A stretch of 5,416 bases of DNA from DASUSF01 sp036375275 (GTDB lineage Bacteria; Pseudomonadota; Alphaproteobacteria; Geminicoccales; Geminicoccaceae). Positions 4,730 through 5,416 of the stretch are shown piece by piece. The notes below the pieces were generated by a model. The model worked only from the letters and a program-made list of their open reading frames with translations. It searched no databases and was not told where the DNA came from. Position numbers and translations under genes: made by a program. The stretch is taken from the NCBI GenBank assembly GCA_036375275.1, contig DASUSF010000100.1, positions 1 to 5,416 of the forward strand, written 5' to 3'. Within the stretch, counting starts at the first letter, position 1, and every line of letters starts with the position of its first letter.

Positions 4730-5416
4730 ATGGAAGACCTGTTCGACCCGGCCACCCGGCCGCCGCCCGCCCGTCCGGACGCCGAACCGGAGCGCGGCCC
4801 CGGCCCCGAGCGGATCCTGGCCTTCGACATCGCGCTCCGAGGCGCCCGCGAGACCGCCTGGCGAGACCTGTTCCAGGGCTTCGGGAGCCTCAAGGCGCTG
4901 ACGTTCTCGGCGAGCGTGCCCGCGATCCTGGACGTCGCGGCGCTGTTCGACGACGTCGAGATCACCTTCGGCTCGGAGCGCGTCCTCTCGCGCGAGCTCG
5001 CGGCCCTCGAGCACGCGACGGCGGCGTCGGGCTACCGCTTCACCGATGCGCTGGCCGACCAGAAGGCGTTCATCGAGCGCTTCGTCCGCCCCGCCCTGTC
5101 ACGGCGCGGCACGAGGCTGCTCGAGCGGGTGCAGGACGGCAGCCTGCGCTTTCGCCTGCTGCGCGCCGCGCCCTCGCACGCCAAGCTCTATCTGCTGGCC
5201 GGCGAGGACCGCTTCCGCGCGATCGCGGGCTCGGCCAACCTCAGCCTCGCCGCCTTCTCGGGGCGCCAGCGCGAGACCTTCTTCGTGGCCGACGGCGAGG
5301 CCGACTACCTGCGCTTCCTCGACTACTACGCCGAGGACGAGGCGTGCTCGGACCCGATCGACGCCGACCTCCTGATCGTGACCGCCGAGGATGGCGACGC
5401 GGCCAGCCTGGATGTG
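4730..5416 (+). CDS. Phospholipase-D-superfamily (HKD) protein, probable nuclease module, 3' end outside the window
   Basis: The first 229 codons of a gene that runs off the right edge. ATG 4730 follows GGAAG (4717-4721) with an 8-nt spacer; a Pro-rich leader (7-26) precedes the fold. Residues 40-100 (..DLFQGFGSLKALTFSAS, then a strand VEITFG) look like the first alpha/beta layer of a PLD domain. The HKD motif is clear: SHAKLYLLAG (149-158, with H150 and K152), followed by IAGSANLS (165-172, S168 and N170) and the acidic GRQRETFFV (178-186, E182). One HKD motif is seen, so either a second lies downstream or the protein dimerises, as single-HKD nucleases do. I recall a similar N-terminal layout (LTFSSS.., IIFG.E, SHEK.., GSAN.S..AFSG.Q.E) in larger bacterial proteins that continue into a P-loop ATPase domain; whether that is so here cannot be seen. 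Catalysis would be phosphodiester hydrolysis through a histidine intermediate. DNA cleavage is inferred, not shown. Confidence 0.85.
   Translation, partial: MEDLFDPATRPPPARPDAEPERGPGPERILAFDIALRGARETAWRDLFQGFGSLKALTFSASVPAILDVAALFDDVEITFGSERVLSRELAALEHATAASGYRFTDALADQKAFIERFVRPALSRRGTRLLERVQDGSLRFRLLRAAPSHAKLYLLAGEDRFRAIAGSANLSLAAFSGRQRETFFVADGEADYLRFLDYYAEDEACSDPIDADLLIVTAEDGDAASLDV

Noticed and set aside
3898..4901. Long frames overlapping the HEAT gene and crossing the palindromic repeat
   Set aside because: They are out-of-frame Arg/Pro-rich shadows; the frame at 3676-4482 has the ribosome binding site, regular helical repeats and matching codon bias.

Overview
The window is very GC-rich DNA with strongly GC-biased third codon positions. 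It looks like an alphaproteobacterial chromosome, with Methylobacteriaceae or a similar high-GC group as the best guess. This rests on the style of the M48 lipoprotein protease, an IS110 transposase of a type I associate with alphaproteobacteria, and an intergenic palindromic repeat bounded by CTAGAGC/GCTCTAG. The assignment is inference; there is no rRNA or tRNA in the window.

Layout, left to right. (1) Bases 2-115 are the C-terminus of a gene that resembles the tail of thermonuclease-family (TNase-like) proteins. It overlaps by ATGA the start of a complete gene (112-1614) for an M48 zinc metalloprotease with a lipoprotein signal peptide. The two are probably co-transcribed and belong to envelope housekeeping. 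(2) Bases 1615-3675 are a mobile-element scar of about 2 kb with no intact gene. It holds unassigned DNA (1615-1973), the first 23 codons of an IS1380-family transposase on the minus strand (1974-2041), and a short minus-strand frame with a CPDCG knuckle (2114-2263). It also holds a full-length but broken IS110-family element, whose transposase lies at 2393-3421 on the minus strand. That transposase keeps the D-E-D-D and serine motifs but is interrupted by three single-base deletions. Its flanks carry several hairpins, which matters because IS110 elements encode a structured bridge RNA in a non-coding end. (3) Bases 3676-4482 encode a HEAT-repeat-like protein of 268 aa. (4) Bases 4479-4626 form a compact 148-bp MITE- or REP-like element made of two long hairpins. 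Its left end supplies the stop codon of the HEAT gene. (5) A plausible sigma70-type promoter (4674-4702) precedes a gene starting at 4730 and running off the right edge. It encodes an HKD-motif phospholipase-D-superfamily protein, probably a nuclease module.

How the genes relate. The left pair is ordinary chromosomal backbone. The right side (an unassigned helical-repeat protein followed by a PLD-type nuclease module, beside insertion-sequence debris) has an accessory-region character and may be the edge of a DNA-processing or defence locus, but the sequence needed to decide lies beyond the window. The most striking features seen directly are the stop-codon-donating palindromic element and the triply frameshifted IS110 copy.
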